Positions 33,897 through 42,606 of a stretch of DNA of 64,000 nucleotides are shown piece by piece (within the stretch, counting starts at the first letter, position 1; every line of letters begins with the position of its first letter). The notes beneath the pieces were generated by a model, which saw only the letters and a list, made by a program, of their open reading frames with translations, was not told where the DNA came from and did not search any database. The DNA lies in the NCBI RefSeq assembly GCF_000023785.1, contig NC_012982.1, positions 3,224,001 to 3,288,000 on the forward strand. The letters run 5' to 3'. Made by a program: the position numbers and the translations under genes. The stretch is from Hirschia baltica ATCC 49814. GTDB lineage: Bacteria; Pseudomonadota; Alphaproteobacteria; Caulobacterales; Hyphomonadaceae.

Positions 33897-33936
33897 TTAA
33901 CCACACGCTAACTGACAAAGGGTATTCATTAACCAT
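33897..33936 (+). promoter_or_regulatory. CtrA-like binding sites before the diguanylate cyclase gene
   Basis: TTAA (33897-33900), seven bases, CTAAC (33908-33912) matches the CtrA consensus TTAA-N7-TTAAC with one mismatch, and TTAACCAT (33929-33936) is the octamer half-site form. Both lie within 60 bases before the GGDEF gene start. CtrA control would fit the cell-cycle character of the region; binding is not proven. Confidence 0.45.
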
Positions 33937-33951
33937 GGCAAGACTTGTGGA

Positions 33952-34680
33952 ATGGTAATGAAATTTCTCTCAATCTTCTCTGCAAACCGTAATGCAGACG
34001 GAAAAACACGATATATCGTTGAAAATGGCGATATCGGAGTTGAAAAAGCATCTGAGCTTTTTGGAATTTCCGAGGCTGAACTGACGCCAACAGTACGCGC
34101 AGCTATTGCCGCAATGACCGGCGAAATTAGTGAGCTACGAACTAAAAACAAGTCACTTCTAAAATCACTCGAAAACGCGGAAAGCATGGCAGATCATGAT
34201 GCCTTGGTCCCTCTTTTCAACCGTCGTGCATTCGTCCGCGAACTTTCAAGATTGATAGCCTTTGCAAGACGCTATGGTTTGGATGCCAGCGTCATTTACT
34301 TCGATTTAGATGGCTTTAAATCAATTAATGACACGCATGGACATGCCGCTGGAGATAAAATTCTACTCGCTGTTGCGGAAGTACTCATCCAGCAAACGCG
34401 TGAATCCGACCTGTTAGGTCGCCTAGGCGGAGACGAATTTATTGCAGTGCTTACGAGCGTAAAACCTAGCTCTGCACGTGAAAAAGCCGCGCAATTGGCT
34501 GACGAAATTAGAAACATCTCGATCCAACATGAAGGTAAACTTCTTAGTATTGATGCGTCATTCGGGGTCACAACATTGGAACATGATGAAACAGCTGAAA
34601 TCCAAATCGCAAGATCTGATGAAGCAATGTATGCCGCAAAACTACGCCGAAAGGCAAAAGCGACCTCTGAAGCAGGCTAG
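33952..34680 (+). CDS. Diguanylate cyclase (GGDEF domain)
   Basis: 242 residues, soluble. The GGDEF domain fills the C-terminal 165 residues: DHDALVPLFNRRAF, YFDLDGFKSINDTHGH, and the active site GGDEF at 159-163. An RxxD inhibitory site (RESD, 150-153) lies five residues before it, so product feedback is expected. The N-terminal 75 residues are a small helical region with a coiled coil (TGEISELRTKNKSLLKSLEN) that may dimerise the enzyme. It makes cyclic-di-GMP from two GTP. A second in-frame ATG is at 33958. CtrA-like sites stand directly upstream. Confidence 0.93.
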   Translation: MVMKFLSIFSANRNADGKTRYIVENGDIGVEKASELFGISEAELTPTVRAAIAAMTGEISELRTKNKSLLKSLENAESMADHDALVPLFNRRAFVRELSRLIAFARRYGLDASVIYFDLDGFKSINDTHGHAAGDKILLAVAEVLIQQTRESDLLGRLGGDEFIAVLTSVKPSSAREKAAQLADEIRNISIQHEGKLLSIDASFGVTTLEHDETAEIQIARSDEAMYAAKLRRKAKATSEAG

Positions 34681-34713
34681 AAAAAAAATCAGCCTAAAAG
34701 AAAAATTCGCCAA

Positions 34714-34938
34714 TTAGGCGATAATATCTGGAAGAGTATCTCCTTTTAATCTGATATATTCTTCTTTCAGAATTTGCTTTTTTCTCTTTAAAGAAGCCAC
34801 CTCTAAATCAGCTCCACCTTGTACAATAAGAACCTCTATGCGCGTATCAATCAGCTCAATTTCAGATTCAATTTTGGTCATCCGCTCCGCTACTGAAATA
34901 GCAGAATTTTTCGTATCTTTTCCGTCTGCATAATCCAT
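34714..34938 (-). CDS. DUF465 (YdcH-like) small protein
   Basis: 74 residues, entirely helical and charged. The core VASLKRKKQILKEEYIRLKG (48-67) is the DUF465 pattern of two short helices with a hydrophobic turn. Function of the family is unknown. A second DUF465 protein is encoded at 35673 on the other strand; both have the L-K-x-K-K-x-x-x-K-x-E core, so they may be an old duplicated pair. The gene converges with the GGDEF gene (33 bases between stops). Confidence 0.75.
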   Translation of the reverse strand: MDYADGKDTKNSAISVAERMTKIESEIELIDTRIEVLIVQGGADLEVASLKRKKQILKEEYIRLKGDTLPDIIA

Positions 34939-35027
34939 AGTTCAAACTCTCCCGTACTCATAAAATCACAAGACCTTGATGATCGCAAAGCGTTTAAAAG
35001 CCTAAATACAAAAAGCAAATATGCAAC

Positions 35028-35438
35028 TTATACTGAAAATTTCCAATCAAATACCAGCTCAATATTGGTATGATTGGCAACTATCTCCAGAACAATATCA
35101 AAATAAGTAAGTCCTCCTTCTCCAGCCTCCAAATCTGCTAAATTTTTCTTGATCAACGTGATATTAAACAGCTCAGGTTGCTTTAATTTTTCTTGGTATA
35201 AATTTCTTGTTGTCTCCATCCCCAATCGCTGCTTGCTTTGCTCTACATTTGTCCAGATAAGCTTGATCTTTTCACGCCCCTTAATAGCACCAAAACTCCC
35301 ATAGAATAGATCATTTAGCGCATCCAGACTTTGCCCTATGTCCCAATCTTCTTCACTCATAAAGACATGATTCACCTCATCATAAAAAGAGGCAATATCT
35401 GTTATTTTATTTCCATCCAGCGTGAAGGTTTTTGTCAT
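35028..35438 (-). CDS. Barstar-like (ribonuclease inhibitor family) protein
   Basis: 136 residues from ATG 35438 with AGGA upstream; the longer open frame to 35552 adds an unrelated hydrophobic lead. It starts with a beta strand (KTFTLDG), then ITDIASFYDEVNHVFM, GQSLDALNDLFYGSFG and IKLIWTNVEQSKQRLG, the helix-strand order and the D-A-L-N-D motif of barstar, where the acidic residue of that helix plugs the RNase active site. The C-terminal extension (YFDIVLEIVANHTNIELVF) is typical of the proteobacterial branch. No RNase gene adjoins, so it is an orphan immunity-like protein. Confidence 0.78.
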   Translation of the reverse strand: MTKTFTLDGNKITDIASFYDEVNHVFMSEEDWDIGQSLDALNDLFYGSFGAIKGREKIKLIWTNVEQSKQRLGMETTRNLYQEKLKQPELFNITLIKKNLADLEAGEGGLTYFDIVLEIVANHTNIELVFDWKFSV

Positions 35439-35672
35439 TGAAAAATCCTGAAAACTTCGCCGATTTAGCATTCGGCCGAACGCTAAATATAATAAAATTT
35501 TGGAGCATTTTATCATGAGAAGCATACCAAGTACGACCCATGTTTCAATCACGATTGAATTATGAGTGCGTGTAGATAATGAAACAACAAGTGAAATCTT
35601 TTTAAACTCAAAGGTGATGACTCATTAAAAACTCTATGCTTAACTTATCGGACCATATAGTAGGAGGTTTGA

Positions 35673-35840
35673 ATGAGCACAGACGCACGTATCCGTGAAC
35701 TGAGTGAACGTCATAAACGTCTCGAAACGGTACTCGAAGACAAACGAAAACACCCCTCAACAACTGATCAGGAAATGCTTGATCTAAAGCAGAAAAAATT
35801 GCGAATTAAAGACGAGATTATTTCGCTAAAATCTGCGTAA
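35673..35840 (+). CDS. DUF465 small protein, second copy
   Basis: 55 residues after an excellent ribosome site AGGAGGT (35662-35668 region) five bases before the ATG. Sequence begins MSTDARIRELSERHKRLETV and ends KKLRIKDEIISLKSA, the compact two-helix DUF465 hairpin with the L-K-x-K-K-x-x-x-K-D-E core. Strong ribosome site suggests high expression. It is the plus-strand relative of the gene at 34714. Function unknown. Confidence 0.8.
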   Translation: MSTDARIRELSERHKRLETVLEDKRKHPSTTDQEMLDLKQKKLRIKDEIISLKSA

Positions 35841-35990
35841 ATTCTCGTCTCCCCCTCACAATCCCTCGGACAGTAATCGCCCAATTGGAGAAATAGGTTT
35901 TTATTATCTAATTATTGGCTTCGTATTTGCTCTCTCTTCATCTTAAGCGACTATACAAACTCCAAACAGATGACATGAAAGGCTGTAAAT

Positions 35991-36458
35991 ATGCGTGGAC
36001 CAATCGACCCTGAGCAATTGCTGTCCCCAGGGATGTTAAAATCGGCCAACACACTCCTGACAGTGTGCCTCGCAGCATTATCCGCAATGGGTATGCTCCA
36101 CGCGATAGGGCACTTGTTTAAGTGGCGCCCGTTTACAGCACTACTCGTTGCTGCTGCTGCACTCGCGATACCATTAGCCATATGGATGATTGTACGTCTT
36201 CTAAGCGAAGGCTTAGCTGCACAACACAGCCTAAACGAGCGCATTACTCTTCTGAACGAATCTCTCTGGGGGCCAGAAGATGAAGAATGGGAAGAAGTAA
36301 ATTCAGCTGACGAAACTGATGAAGTTGACGGTGAAGTTGAGTCCATTTCTCCCGAAGCTGAAATTGTTGAAGTGACAGAAACAGCAGAAGCAGAAGCAGA
36401 AGCAGAAGCAGAAGCAGAAGATACTTCGGCATCTCAAACTGATGAAGACAGAAAATAG
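35991..36458 (+). CDS. Hypothetical membrane protein with acidic repeat tail
   Basis: 155 residues: two membrane helices (about 20-42 and 47-70, MLHAIGHLFKWRPF between them), then a very acidic cytoplasmic or periplasmic tail. The tail ends in an (AE)n run encoded by six perfect GCAGAA hexamers (36384-36419). No family recognised. The gene is followed by an SDR gene 135 bases downstream in the same direction. Confidence 0.65.
   Translation: MRGPIDPEQLLSPGMLKSANTLLTVCLAALSAMGMLHAIGHLFKWRPFTALLVAAAALAIPLAIWMIVRLLSEGLAAQHSLNERITLLNESLWGPEDEEWEEVNSADETDEVDGEVESISPEAEIVEVTETAEAEAEAEAEAEDTSASQTDEDRK
36384..36419 (+). repeat. (GCAGAA)6 hexanucleotide microsatellite
   Basis: Six exact tandem copies of GCAGAA inside the reading frame, coding alternating Ala-Glu. 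Copy-number change would lengthen or shorten the acidic tail in steps of two residues and never shift the frame. Confidence 0.95.
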
Positions 36459-36575
36459 CCATTCTTCAACATTCAATTTCGAAACCTGAATAACATCAGA
36501 ATGTTACAGGCCGCATCGTTCAAATTTTAGGGTTGGATTTTATGTCCAATCCCTTTATTTGTTTGAACTCAATAA

Positions 36576-37376
36576 ATGACGGAGTTTTCCCGAATGGTCG
36601 CCTCCCCCAAAACACTTGTTATAATCGGTGGAGCCAAACGCATTGGTGAGCATTGTGCGAATGCTTTTACAAAAGATGGTTGGAATGTATTTCTAGCCGA
36701 TACAGATGCTAAAGCTCTTGCGGCGATCAAAGATGATCTAAAGGACAAAGTAGACACACTAGCGCCTTCATGCATCTCAACAAATATGGGATTAAACAAT
36801 ATCCTATCAGGAGCAATGAGCACATTTGGGCGCGTAGATGCGGTATGTCACATCCCTAAATTGCCTGCCGCCAAACGCTTCTCAGACACAAAACTAGATG
36901 AATTTGAAGAGAAAATAATAGCGCCAGCGCGTTCTATTTCTGCAGCGATCCGGCTTTTTAGCGATCAGATGGTTCGGCAAATGGAAGACATGGAGCCAAC
37001 AGAAGCAAAAACAGCCAATCCTAGCTTCATTCAAGTTTTTGGTTTAGGCGCACTCTATGGAGATCCCGGCACCTATTCTCAACACGTCGCACAATCGATG
37101 GCACTGGCAGCAGCCAAGGCAACCACGATTGATCTGGCGGCTCTGCGCATCCGCACAAACGCCATCATCGCCGTTAGGCCGCGTGCAGAGAATGAAGAAC
37201 CTTGGCTTAAAAAGCGCACTCCGCTTGGACGCCATTCTTATGCAGAAGAAATCTCAGCTGCCGCACTCTTTCTAGCCGGAGAAGGCGGCGCGAACATGAC
37301 AGGTCAGTCTATAATTCTAGACGGTGGCCGCTCCATGCTAAATGGCATTTATGACTTAGACCGCACCGCAGACTAA
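36576..37376 (+). CDS. Short-chain dehydrogenase/reductase-like protein lacking the catalytic Lys
   Basis: 266 residues. The dinucleotide motif is GGAKRIG (18-24), a variant of TGxxxGIG used by pteridine-reductase-like SDRs, and the C-terminus LGRHSYAEEISAAALFLAGE with ITGQS-like NMTGQSIILDGG is typical. In the catalytic YxxxK, Tyr167 is present in TYSQHVAQ but position 171 is Val and not Lys, so activity is doubtful. ATG 36576 or 36594 (MVASPK) may start it. It is terminated by a strong bidirectional hairpin. Confidence 0.85.
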   Translation: MTEFSRMVASPKTLVIIGGAKRIGEHCANAFTKDGWNVFLADTDAKALAAIKDDLKDKVDTLAPSCISTNMGLNNILSGAMSTFGRVDAVCHIPKLPAAKRFSDTKLDEFEEKIIAPARSISAAIRLFSDQMVRQMEDMEPTEAKTANPSFIQVFGLGALYGDPGTYSQHVAQSMALAAAKATTIDLAALRIRTNAIIAVRPRAENEEPWLKKRTPLGRHSYAEEISAAALFLAGEGGANMTGQSIILDGGRSMLNGIYDLDRTAD

Positions 37377-37391
37377 GCAAGCAGCGCCAAT

Positions 37392-37431
37392 AAAAAAGGC
37401 GAACAGATATGGAAATCTATTCGCCCTTTTT
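37392..37431. terminator. Bidirectional terminator between the SDR gene and trcR
   Basis: GGCGAA (37398-37403) with TTCGCC (37420-37425), extended inward by AGAT/ATCT, flanked by A6 on the left and T5 on the right, so it can stop transcription from both converging genes. Confidence 0.88.
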
Positions 37432-37453
37432 ACATTGAAACCATTATATTGTT

Positions 37454-38185
37454 TTAGTCTTTGTCTTCCTCAGAAGATTTTCCAAAATTCGCAAACACGT
37501 CATCTGCATTTGGTTCATTCTGGTCAGACTTGCGTTTCGCTTCCGCACCAAAATCAGCGAATGGATCAGAAGTTTCTAATCCACCCTCTTCATTTGTTCT
37601 CAGCATATCAATACCTGCTCCAACGGAGCCGATTTCACGGTTTTCTTCCATTTTCTGACGTTTGGCTGAAGCTTTAGCAACCAACGCATCAAGTTCGAGT
37701 TGAGAACATAGACCAAGCGTCACAGGATCAACAGGTTTTAGGTTTTCAGAATTCCAGTGTGATTTCGTCCGAATAGCTTCAATCGTATTTTTTGTCGTAC
37801 CAATAATTTTAGAAATCTGAGCATCTGAAATTTCTGGGTGGTGACGAATAAACCATGTGATCGCGTCTGGACGGTCACTACGGCGAGAAACCGGCGTATA
37901 ACGTGCGCCCTTGCGCTTTGGTGGAGCAACAACCTTATCAAACTTGGACGATGCTGGTTTCAATTCGTATTTTTCATCTGCTTCGCCGCGAGAAATCTCA
38001 TCACGCGTTAGCTCCCCACGAGACACAGGGTCCACACCGCGCATGTGCTCAGCTACTTCACCATCTGCAATACCTTTTACTTCCAGACGGTGCAGTTCAC
38101 AGAAGTCAGCGATCTGCTCAAATGTCAGTGCAGTGTTGTCAACAAGCCAAACGGCTGTCGCTTTAGGCATAAGAATATTGGCCAT
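37454..38185 (-). CDS. trcR: TrcR, DUF1013 cell-cycle transcriptional regulator
   Basis: 243 residues from ATG 38185, six bases after GGAGG; the longer reading to 38269 would pass through that site. MANILMPKATAVWLVDNTAL and the following TFEQIADFCELH are the DUF1013 N-terminus, and SDAQISKIIGTTKNTIEAIR reads as a helix-turn-helix. The last 60 residues are acidic and low complexity (DPFADFGAEAKR, DDVFANFGKSSEE). The family is conserved throughout alphaproteobacteria and named TrcR in automated annotation; its role in cell-cycle transcription is known only loosely. Confidence 0.88.
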   Translation of the reverse strand: MANILMPKATAVWLVDNTALTFEQIADFCELHRLEVKGIADGEVAEHMRGVDPVSRGELTRDEISRGEADEKYELKPASSKFDKVVAPPKRKGARYTPVSRRSDRPDAITWFIRHHPEISDAQISKIIGTTKNTIEAIRTKSHWNSENLKPVDPVTLGLCSQLELDALVAKASAKRQKMEENREIGSVGAGIDMLRTNEEGGLETSDPFADFGAEAKRKSDQNEPNADDVFANFGKSSEEDKD

Positions 38186-38333
38186 TAGTCGCCTCCAAAA
38201 ACAATTTCGCCCGGCACTTGGGCCGGGCGATTTGATCTCACCTAGTGTGAGACAAAACGTTAGTTGCAATCAGTATACGCATATTTAGCGGATTTGTGAA
38301 TTCCCAAAGCAGAACATTTTCGACAATCTGCTT

Positions 38334-39323
38334 TTACAGCGTCAACATGATTTTCCCGATATGCTCACCACTCGTCATGCGGTCATGTGCTTTTTCAGCC
38401 TTCTGCATAGCAAAACTTGAATCAACAATCGGCCTCACCTGCCCGCTCGCCACCCACGGCCAAACTTCTTCAACGGCCATATTAGCTAAATGCATCTTCG
38501 CTACATCATTGCGCCCCCTTAAAGTTGAACCAGTAATATTTAACTGCTTCATCATGACTTTAAGGATATTCACCTCTCCTTTAAGGCCGCCTTGAACAGC
38601 TATGTGAACCAACCTTCCTCCAAAATTCAATGCATTGATATGTTTAGGCAAGTAATCACCGCCTACCATGTCTAAAATAACGTCAGCACCGCCAACAGCC
38701 TTTAGCTCTTCTTCAAAATCAGTTGTTTTGTAGTTAAATGCCCCATCTGCTCCCAACTCAATGCAGGCTTTACATTTTTCATCGCTGCCTGCCGTCACAT
38801 AGACATTCGCACCCATAGCTTTGGCCATTTGAATAGCTGTCGTGCCAATCCCCGATGCACCTCCTTGAATGAACAAGGTCTCACCAGGGTGTAAAACTGC
38901 TATATCATAGACATTCGCCCACACAGTCAGAACTGCCTCGGGGAGTAACGCGGCTTCTTGTAAAGACACGCCCTCAGGAACAGGCATAACACTTCCATGA
39001 TGTGCAATGGCATATTCAGCATATCCACCAGCAGGCAATAATGCACATACTTCTTGGCCTAATTGCCAATCATCAACACCCTCACCAACAGCTTCAACAT
39101 AACCCGAGACTTCAAGCCCCATAATATCCGGTGCCCCTTCAGGAGGTGGATACATGCCACGTCTTTGAAGGATATCGGCGCGGTTTAACCCTGCCGCCAC
39201 AACTTTTATGAGCACTTCTTTAGCTTTAGGAGACGGTTTGACCACTTCTTCCCATGACAAGGATTTATCGTCCTTAACAATGATGGCCTTCATCATTTGA
39301 TTGGCTGTGCTGTCCTGAACCAT
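38334..39323 (-). CDS. NAD(P)H-quinone oxidoreductase (PIG3-type, MDR superfamily)
   Basis: 329 residues from MVQDST (ATG 39323, GAGGG upstream). No zinc ligands; NADP-fold motif GGASGIGTTAIQMAKAMGA and the N-terminal AGLNRADILQRRGMYPPP are PIG3-like quinone reductase features. It reduces quinones with NADPH in the cytosol. It is divergent from the DUF1192 gene, an order also found in Caulobacter close to rcdA. Confidence 0.9.
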   Translation of the reverse strand: MVQDSTANQMMKAIIVKDDKSLSWEEVVKPSPKAKEVLIKVVAAGLNRADILQRRGMYPPPEGAPDIMGLEVSGYVEAVGEGVDDWQLGQEVCALLPAGGYAEYAIAHHGSVMPVPEGVSLQEAALLPEAVLTVWANVYDIAVLHPGETLFIQGGASGIGTTAIQMAKAMGANVYVTAGSDEKCKACIELGADGAFNYKTTDFEEELKAVGGADVILDMVGGDYLPKHINALNFGGRLVHIAVQGGLKGEVNILKVMMKQLNITGSTLRGRNDVAKMHLANMAVEEVWPWVASGQVRPIVDSSFAMQKAEKAHDRMTSGEHIGKIMLTL

Positions 39324-39437
39324 AACATATCCCTCTTTTGTGCTTTGCAAAGCAGATTAGCGTCGCACCAAGCTTCACGATAGTGCCCAAAGAGGATATT
39401 CTAAATGCCTGTTTCTCTGGAGAGTTGAGGTAATATC

Positions 39438-39608
39438 ATGTTTGAAGAAGAACCACGCATTAAACCACCACGCGCACTCGAGGATATGTCTCTAGAAGAA
39501 CTGGCATCCCAAATTGAAACGCTAAAAGAAGAAATTGCTCGCTGCGAAGCAGAAATTATCAAGAAAAAGTCCGTTAAAAACGCCGCCGATGCCATATTTG
39601 GCCAATAA
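39438..39608 (+). CDS. DUF1192 small protein
   Basis: 56 residues (MFEEEPRIKPPRALEDMSLE to DAIFGQ), missed by length-limited gene calls. DUF1192 proteins have the acidic N-terminal segment, LEELASQIETLKEEIARCEA coiled coil and a small helical end AADAIF, all visible here. Function unknown; it lies between the quinone reductase (divergent) and rcdA, its usual neighbourhood in Caulobacterales. Start codon preceded by GTTGAGG. Confidence 0.85.
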   Translation: MFEEEPRIKPPRALEDMSLEELASQIETLKEEIARCEAEIIKKKSVKNAADAIFGQ

Positions 39609-39781
39609 AGCCGCCTCAAATCGTTATAAACTGGACTCTCTCCTGCATATTAAAACATCATGTAGAGACTTAAATAAGACTCTTCATGCTATATAGAATT
39701 ATGGTCCTGACCTTAGGCAGTGTACAATCAACAAGTATGCGCTACAAAATAATCCAAGGTCCAAAATTATTGGGTGTCTAA

Positions 39782-40324
39782 ATGAAATCTGTTTCATTAG
39801 TCGGAGACGGCTGGAAAAATCGCGTAACCGAATTCGCTTCATCTGAAGTGTTTGACCGTCTTTTCAAAGAGGGCATGGCACTTGTTGAAGAAGCTGCCGC
39901 ATATCTTGATGGACCAGGCCGCCAGCAAAGCCGTCAATTGGATCGTGAAAAAGCCCTTGTGTACGCTGCTGAAAGCATGGAAGTCACAACGCGCTTAATG
40001 CAATCGGCAAGCTGGCTTGTTGTGCAACGCGCCGTCCGTGAAGGCGATATGACATCTGATGAAGCAGGTGAAGACAAATTTCGTTTGTCCGCGCCGGGAG
40101 AATTACGTCAACTCACAGCAGTAGAGCATTTACCTGAAATGCTCCAAGATCTTGTTGTGCGCTCACGAGCTCTTTATGAGCGTGTATGGCGACTAGATGA
40201 AACATTATTTGCCGTCGAAGAAACACCAACTGAAAACCCTGTCGGCAATCAATTACAGCGCCTGCAAGACATAGCTGAAAGCGGTGCTTTTGATCCTCTC
40301 GCGATCTGGCGCAATGTAAAATAA
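39782..40324 (+). CDS. rcdA: RcdA, adaptor-side regulator of CtrA degradation (DUF1465)
   Basis: 180 residues, the DUF1465 length. Family landmarks: SSEVFDRLFKEGMALVEEAA, AYLDGPGRQQSRQLDREKAL, YAAESMEVTTRLMQSASWL and the C-terminal DPLAIW. In Caulobacter RcdA binds CpdR-primed ClpXP and brings CtrA to it through PopA and cyclic-di-GMP. The CpdR gene is also in this window (55902). The unstructured C-terminal end seen in Caulobacter RcdA is short here. It ends before a strong bidirectional terminator. Confidence 0.92.
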   Translation: MKSVSLVGDGWKNRVTEFASSEVFDRLFKEGMALVEEAAAYLDGPGRQQSRQLDREKALVYAAESMEVTTRLMQSASWLVVQRAVREGDMTSDEAGEDKFRLSAPGELRQLTAVEHLPEMLQDLVVRSRALYERVWRLDETLFAVEETPTENPVGNQLQRLQDIAESGAFDPLAIWRNVK

Positions 40325-40346
40325 TGTTAAATATAAACTGAAACAC

Positions 40347-40382
40347 AAAAAAACCCGCTTCAAAATCTGAAGCGGGTTTTTT
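40347..40382. terminator. Bidirectional terminator between rcdA and rpmE
   Basis: CCCGCTTCA (40354-40362), five-base loop, TGAAGCGGG (40368-40376), with A7 on the left and T6 on the right: works for both rcdA (+) and rpmE (-). Confidence 0.95.
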
Positions 40383-40433
40383 ATTGTTTTTCTGACAACT
40401 GAATGAACAGTCTAGAAAATCAGGTGCAACACC

Positions 40434-40661
40434 TTATTTCTTTTTCATAAAGCCAGAGAATTTGTCGTTAAAGCGAGATACACGACCTGCACGGTCCATC
40501 ATGTGCTGGTTTCCACCAGTCCAAGCTGGGTGTGTCTTAGGGTCAATATCCAACTGAAGAGTATCGCCTTCTTTACCCATTGTTGAACGAGTTTTGTAAG
40601 AAGTTCCATCTGTCATCTTGACAGTGATGAAGTGATAGTCCGGATGTACGTCTTGTTTCAT
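40434..40661 (-). CDS. rpmE: 50S ribosomal protein bL31
   Basis: 75 residues from ATG 40661: [20 protein letters not shown] to [12 protein letters not shown]. The long open frame to 40742 adds 27 residues not found in bL31 and is rejected. The zinc-binding cysteines of the classical form are absent (the C-minus type), normal for alphaproteobacteria. It is a single gene, divergent from the ABC exporter starting at 40774. Confidence 0.95.
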   Translation of the reverse strand: MKQDVHPDYHFITVKMTDGTSYKTRSTMGKEGDTLQLDIDPKTHPAWTGGNQHMMDRAGRVSRFNDKFSGFMKKK

Positions 40662-40773
40662 CGGTACGTGGCCCTTAAACGCCTTGGTCTTAGTTTTTAA
40701 AATCGAAGCAGCGCGCTTACCGGATATAGAGACATTTATCAACCCCTAACTGGGTTTTAGAGCAGAATAAAAT

Positions 40774-42600
40774 ATGACAGAACACCAAACACAAGCCGAT
40801 ATTGATCGCAAAGCTGGCACACAGAAACGTGGATCAGCTGCCCTACCCGATAGACCACGCAGCAAGAAACTACGTCCTCTCTTTCAGTTATGGCCATATG
40901 TTGCTGGAAGAGGTGTTATTTTCTGGCCTGCTCTACTTCTGCTTCTTGCTGGTGTGGGTATCACGCTCTATTTGCCTGTTGTATTGCGCGGCATCGTCGA
41001 CAATGGCCTCGCCAATAACGACATCCCAGCTATCAATAACGGCTTCAAAACCTTTATCGGTGTGGTCATCCTCATGACACTCATCACCTCAGCGCGCTTT
41101 TATTTCATGTCATTGCTAGGTGAACGTGCCGCCGCCGATTTACGATCAGATGTGTACCAAAAACTCATCAACCTCTCATCTGGTTATTATTCCAGCCTGC
41201 GATCAGGTGAAGCTGTCTCTCGTCTAACTGCCGATGTCACTTTAATTGAAAGTTTTCTTGGTTCTTCCGCTTCAATCTTTTTACGCAATGCGCTTTCCCT
41301 CACAGGTGCGCTAATCATGATGTTCATCCTGAACTGGCGCTTAACCGGTGTTATGTTCATCGCAGTGCCGCTCATTATGATACCCATGTTCGTGATCGGT
41401 ACGCGTGTGCGTAAACTCTCTACTGCTGTTCAAGACCGTATTGCTGATGCCGCAGGAGAAGCTTCTGAGAGCCTTGAAGCAATTGAACTGGTTCAAGCGT
41501 ATGGACAAGAAGCCACACGCGCCAGCCGTTTCCGCCAAGCATGTGAAACTGCATTCATCGCTGCCCGTCGCCGCATTGGCGCGCAAACGCTTATGTCAGG
41601 TTCAATTATCTTCGGATTATTTACTGGTATCGCCTTCATGGCATGGCTGGCCATTCAGGAAGTGCTTGCAGGCCGAATGACGTCTGGAGAGTTGGCCCAG
41701 TTTGCGATGTATGCCCTATCAGGTGTTTCCGGTTTTGGCATGCTGGCTGATGTTTTCAATGCGGCCATGCGAACCTCCGGTGCTATTCAGCGGTGTTCAG
41801 AAATCCTCAATGAAGATCCTGACATCCGCGCGCCTGAAAAGCCTCTTAATCTACCATCCCCTGTTACTGGTGCTGTGCGTTTCGACAATGTATCCTTTTC
41901 CTATCCGACAGATTCACAACGCTCGGCACTGAATGGTTTCGATCTCAATATCAAAGCAGGTGAAACAGTTGCGCTTGTCGGACCATCTGGTGCGGGTAAA
42001 TCCACTGTGTTTCGTTTGCTATTGCGTTTCTATGATCCTAATGCCGGCGCAGTCTTGCTTGATGGAATGGATGCACGCGCCGTCACACCACAAGAATGGC
42101 GCGCTCAATTTGGATATGTCCCACAAGAAGCAGCTTTGTTTTCAGGGTCAGCAGCCGACAATATGCGCTTTGCATTCCCAGAAGCTTCAGATGAAGACAT
42201 TATCAACGCCCTTAAAGCGTCAGAAGCTTGGCAATTCCTTCAGACGAAACAAGGACTCGATGCTGAATTGGGCGGACGCGGCAAGAATTTATCGGGTGGA
42301 GAGCGCCAACGGGTCGCTATTGCACGCGCACTCGTACGAAACGCTCCTGTTATGCTGCTAGATGAAGCTACAAGCGCGCTGGATGCCGAAAACGAGCGCT
42401 TGGTACAGTCTGCCCTAGATCGCGCATCAGACGACCGTACAACGCTTGTTATCGCACACCGTTTGGCAACAGTGCGCAGAGCAGATCGTATCATTGTGAT
42501 GGATCAAGGAAGTGTGGCGGAAGAAGGCGATCATGAAAGTCTCGTCAAGCAAGGCGGCATTTATGCCCATCTGGCCGAACTTCAATTTTCAGGCACCTAG
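40774..42600 (+). CDS. ABC exporter with fused membrane and ATPase domains (MsbA-like)
   Basis: 608 residues. Six-helix exporter domain (about 45-340), then the ATPase: Walker A GPSGAGKST, Q-loop, signature NLSGGERQ, Walker B VMLLDEATSALD and switch His in VIAHRL. A 30-residue polar N-terminus precedes the first helix. This half-transporter works as a dimer; MsbA-type members flip lipids or export drugs. The order rcdA, rpmE, ABC exporter is common in alphaproteobacteria, which supports a housekeeping job. Confidence 0.92.
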   Translation: MTEHQTQADIDRKAGTQKRGSAALPDRPRSKKLRPLFQLWPYVAGRGVIFWPALLLLLAGVGITLYLPVVLRGIVDNGLANNDIPAINNGFKTFIGVVILMTLITSARFYFMSLLGERAAADLRSDVYQKLINLSSGYYSSLRSGEAVSRLTADVTLIESFLGSSASIFLRNALSLTGALIMMFILNWRLTGVMFIAVPLIMIPMFVIGTRVRKLSTAVQDRIADAAGEASESLEAIELVQAYGQEATRASRFRQACETAFIAARRRIGAQTLMSGSIIFGLFTGIAFMAWLAIQEVLAGRMTSGELAQFAMYALSGVSGFGMLADVFNAAMRTSGAIQRCSEILNEDPDIRAPEKPLNLPSPVTGAVRFDNVSFSYPTDSQRSALNGFDLNIKAGETVALVGPSGAGKSTVFRLLLRFYDPNAGAVLLDGMDARAVTPQEWRAQFGYVPQEAALFSGSAADNMRFAFPEASDEDIINALKASEAWQFLQTKQGLDAELGGRGKNLSGGERQRVAIARALVRNAPVMLLDEATSALDAENERLVQSALDRASDDRTTLVIAHRLATVRRADRIIVMDQGSVAEEGDHESLVKQGGIYAHLAELQFSGT

Positions 42601-42606
42601 CTGAAG

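Noticed and set aside
36384-36419. Phase-variable contingency locus
   Set aside because: The repeat unit is six bases, so copy changes keep the frame; it cannot switch the gene off.
40662-40742. 27-residue extension of bL31
   Set aside because: bL31 starts at [11 protein letters not shown] in all relatives; the extension has no ribosome site.
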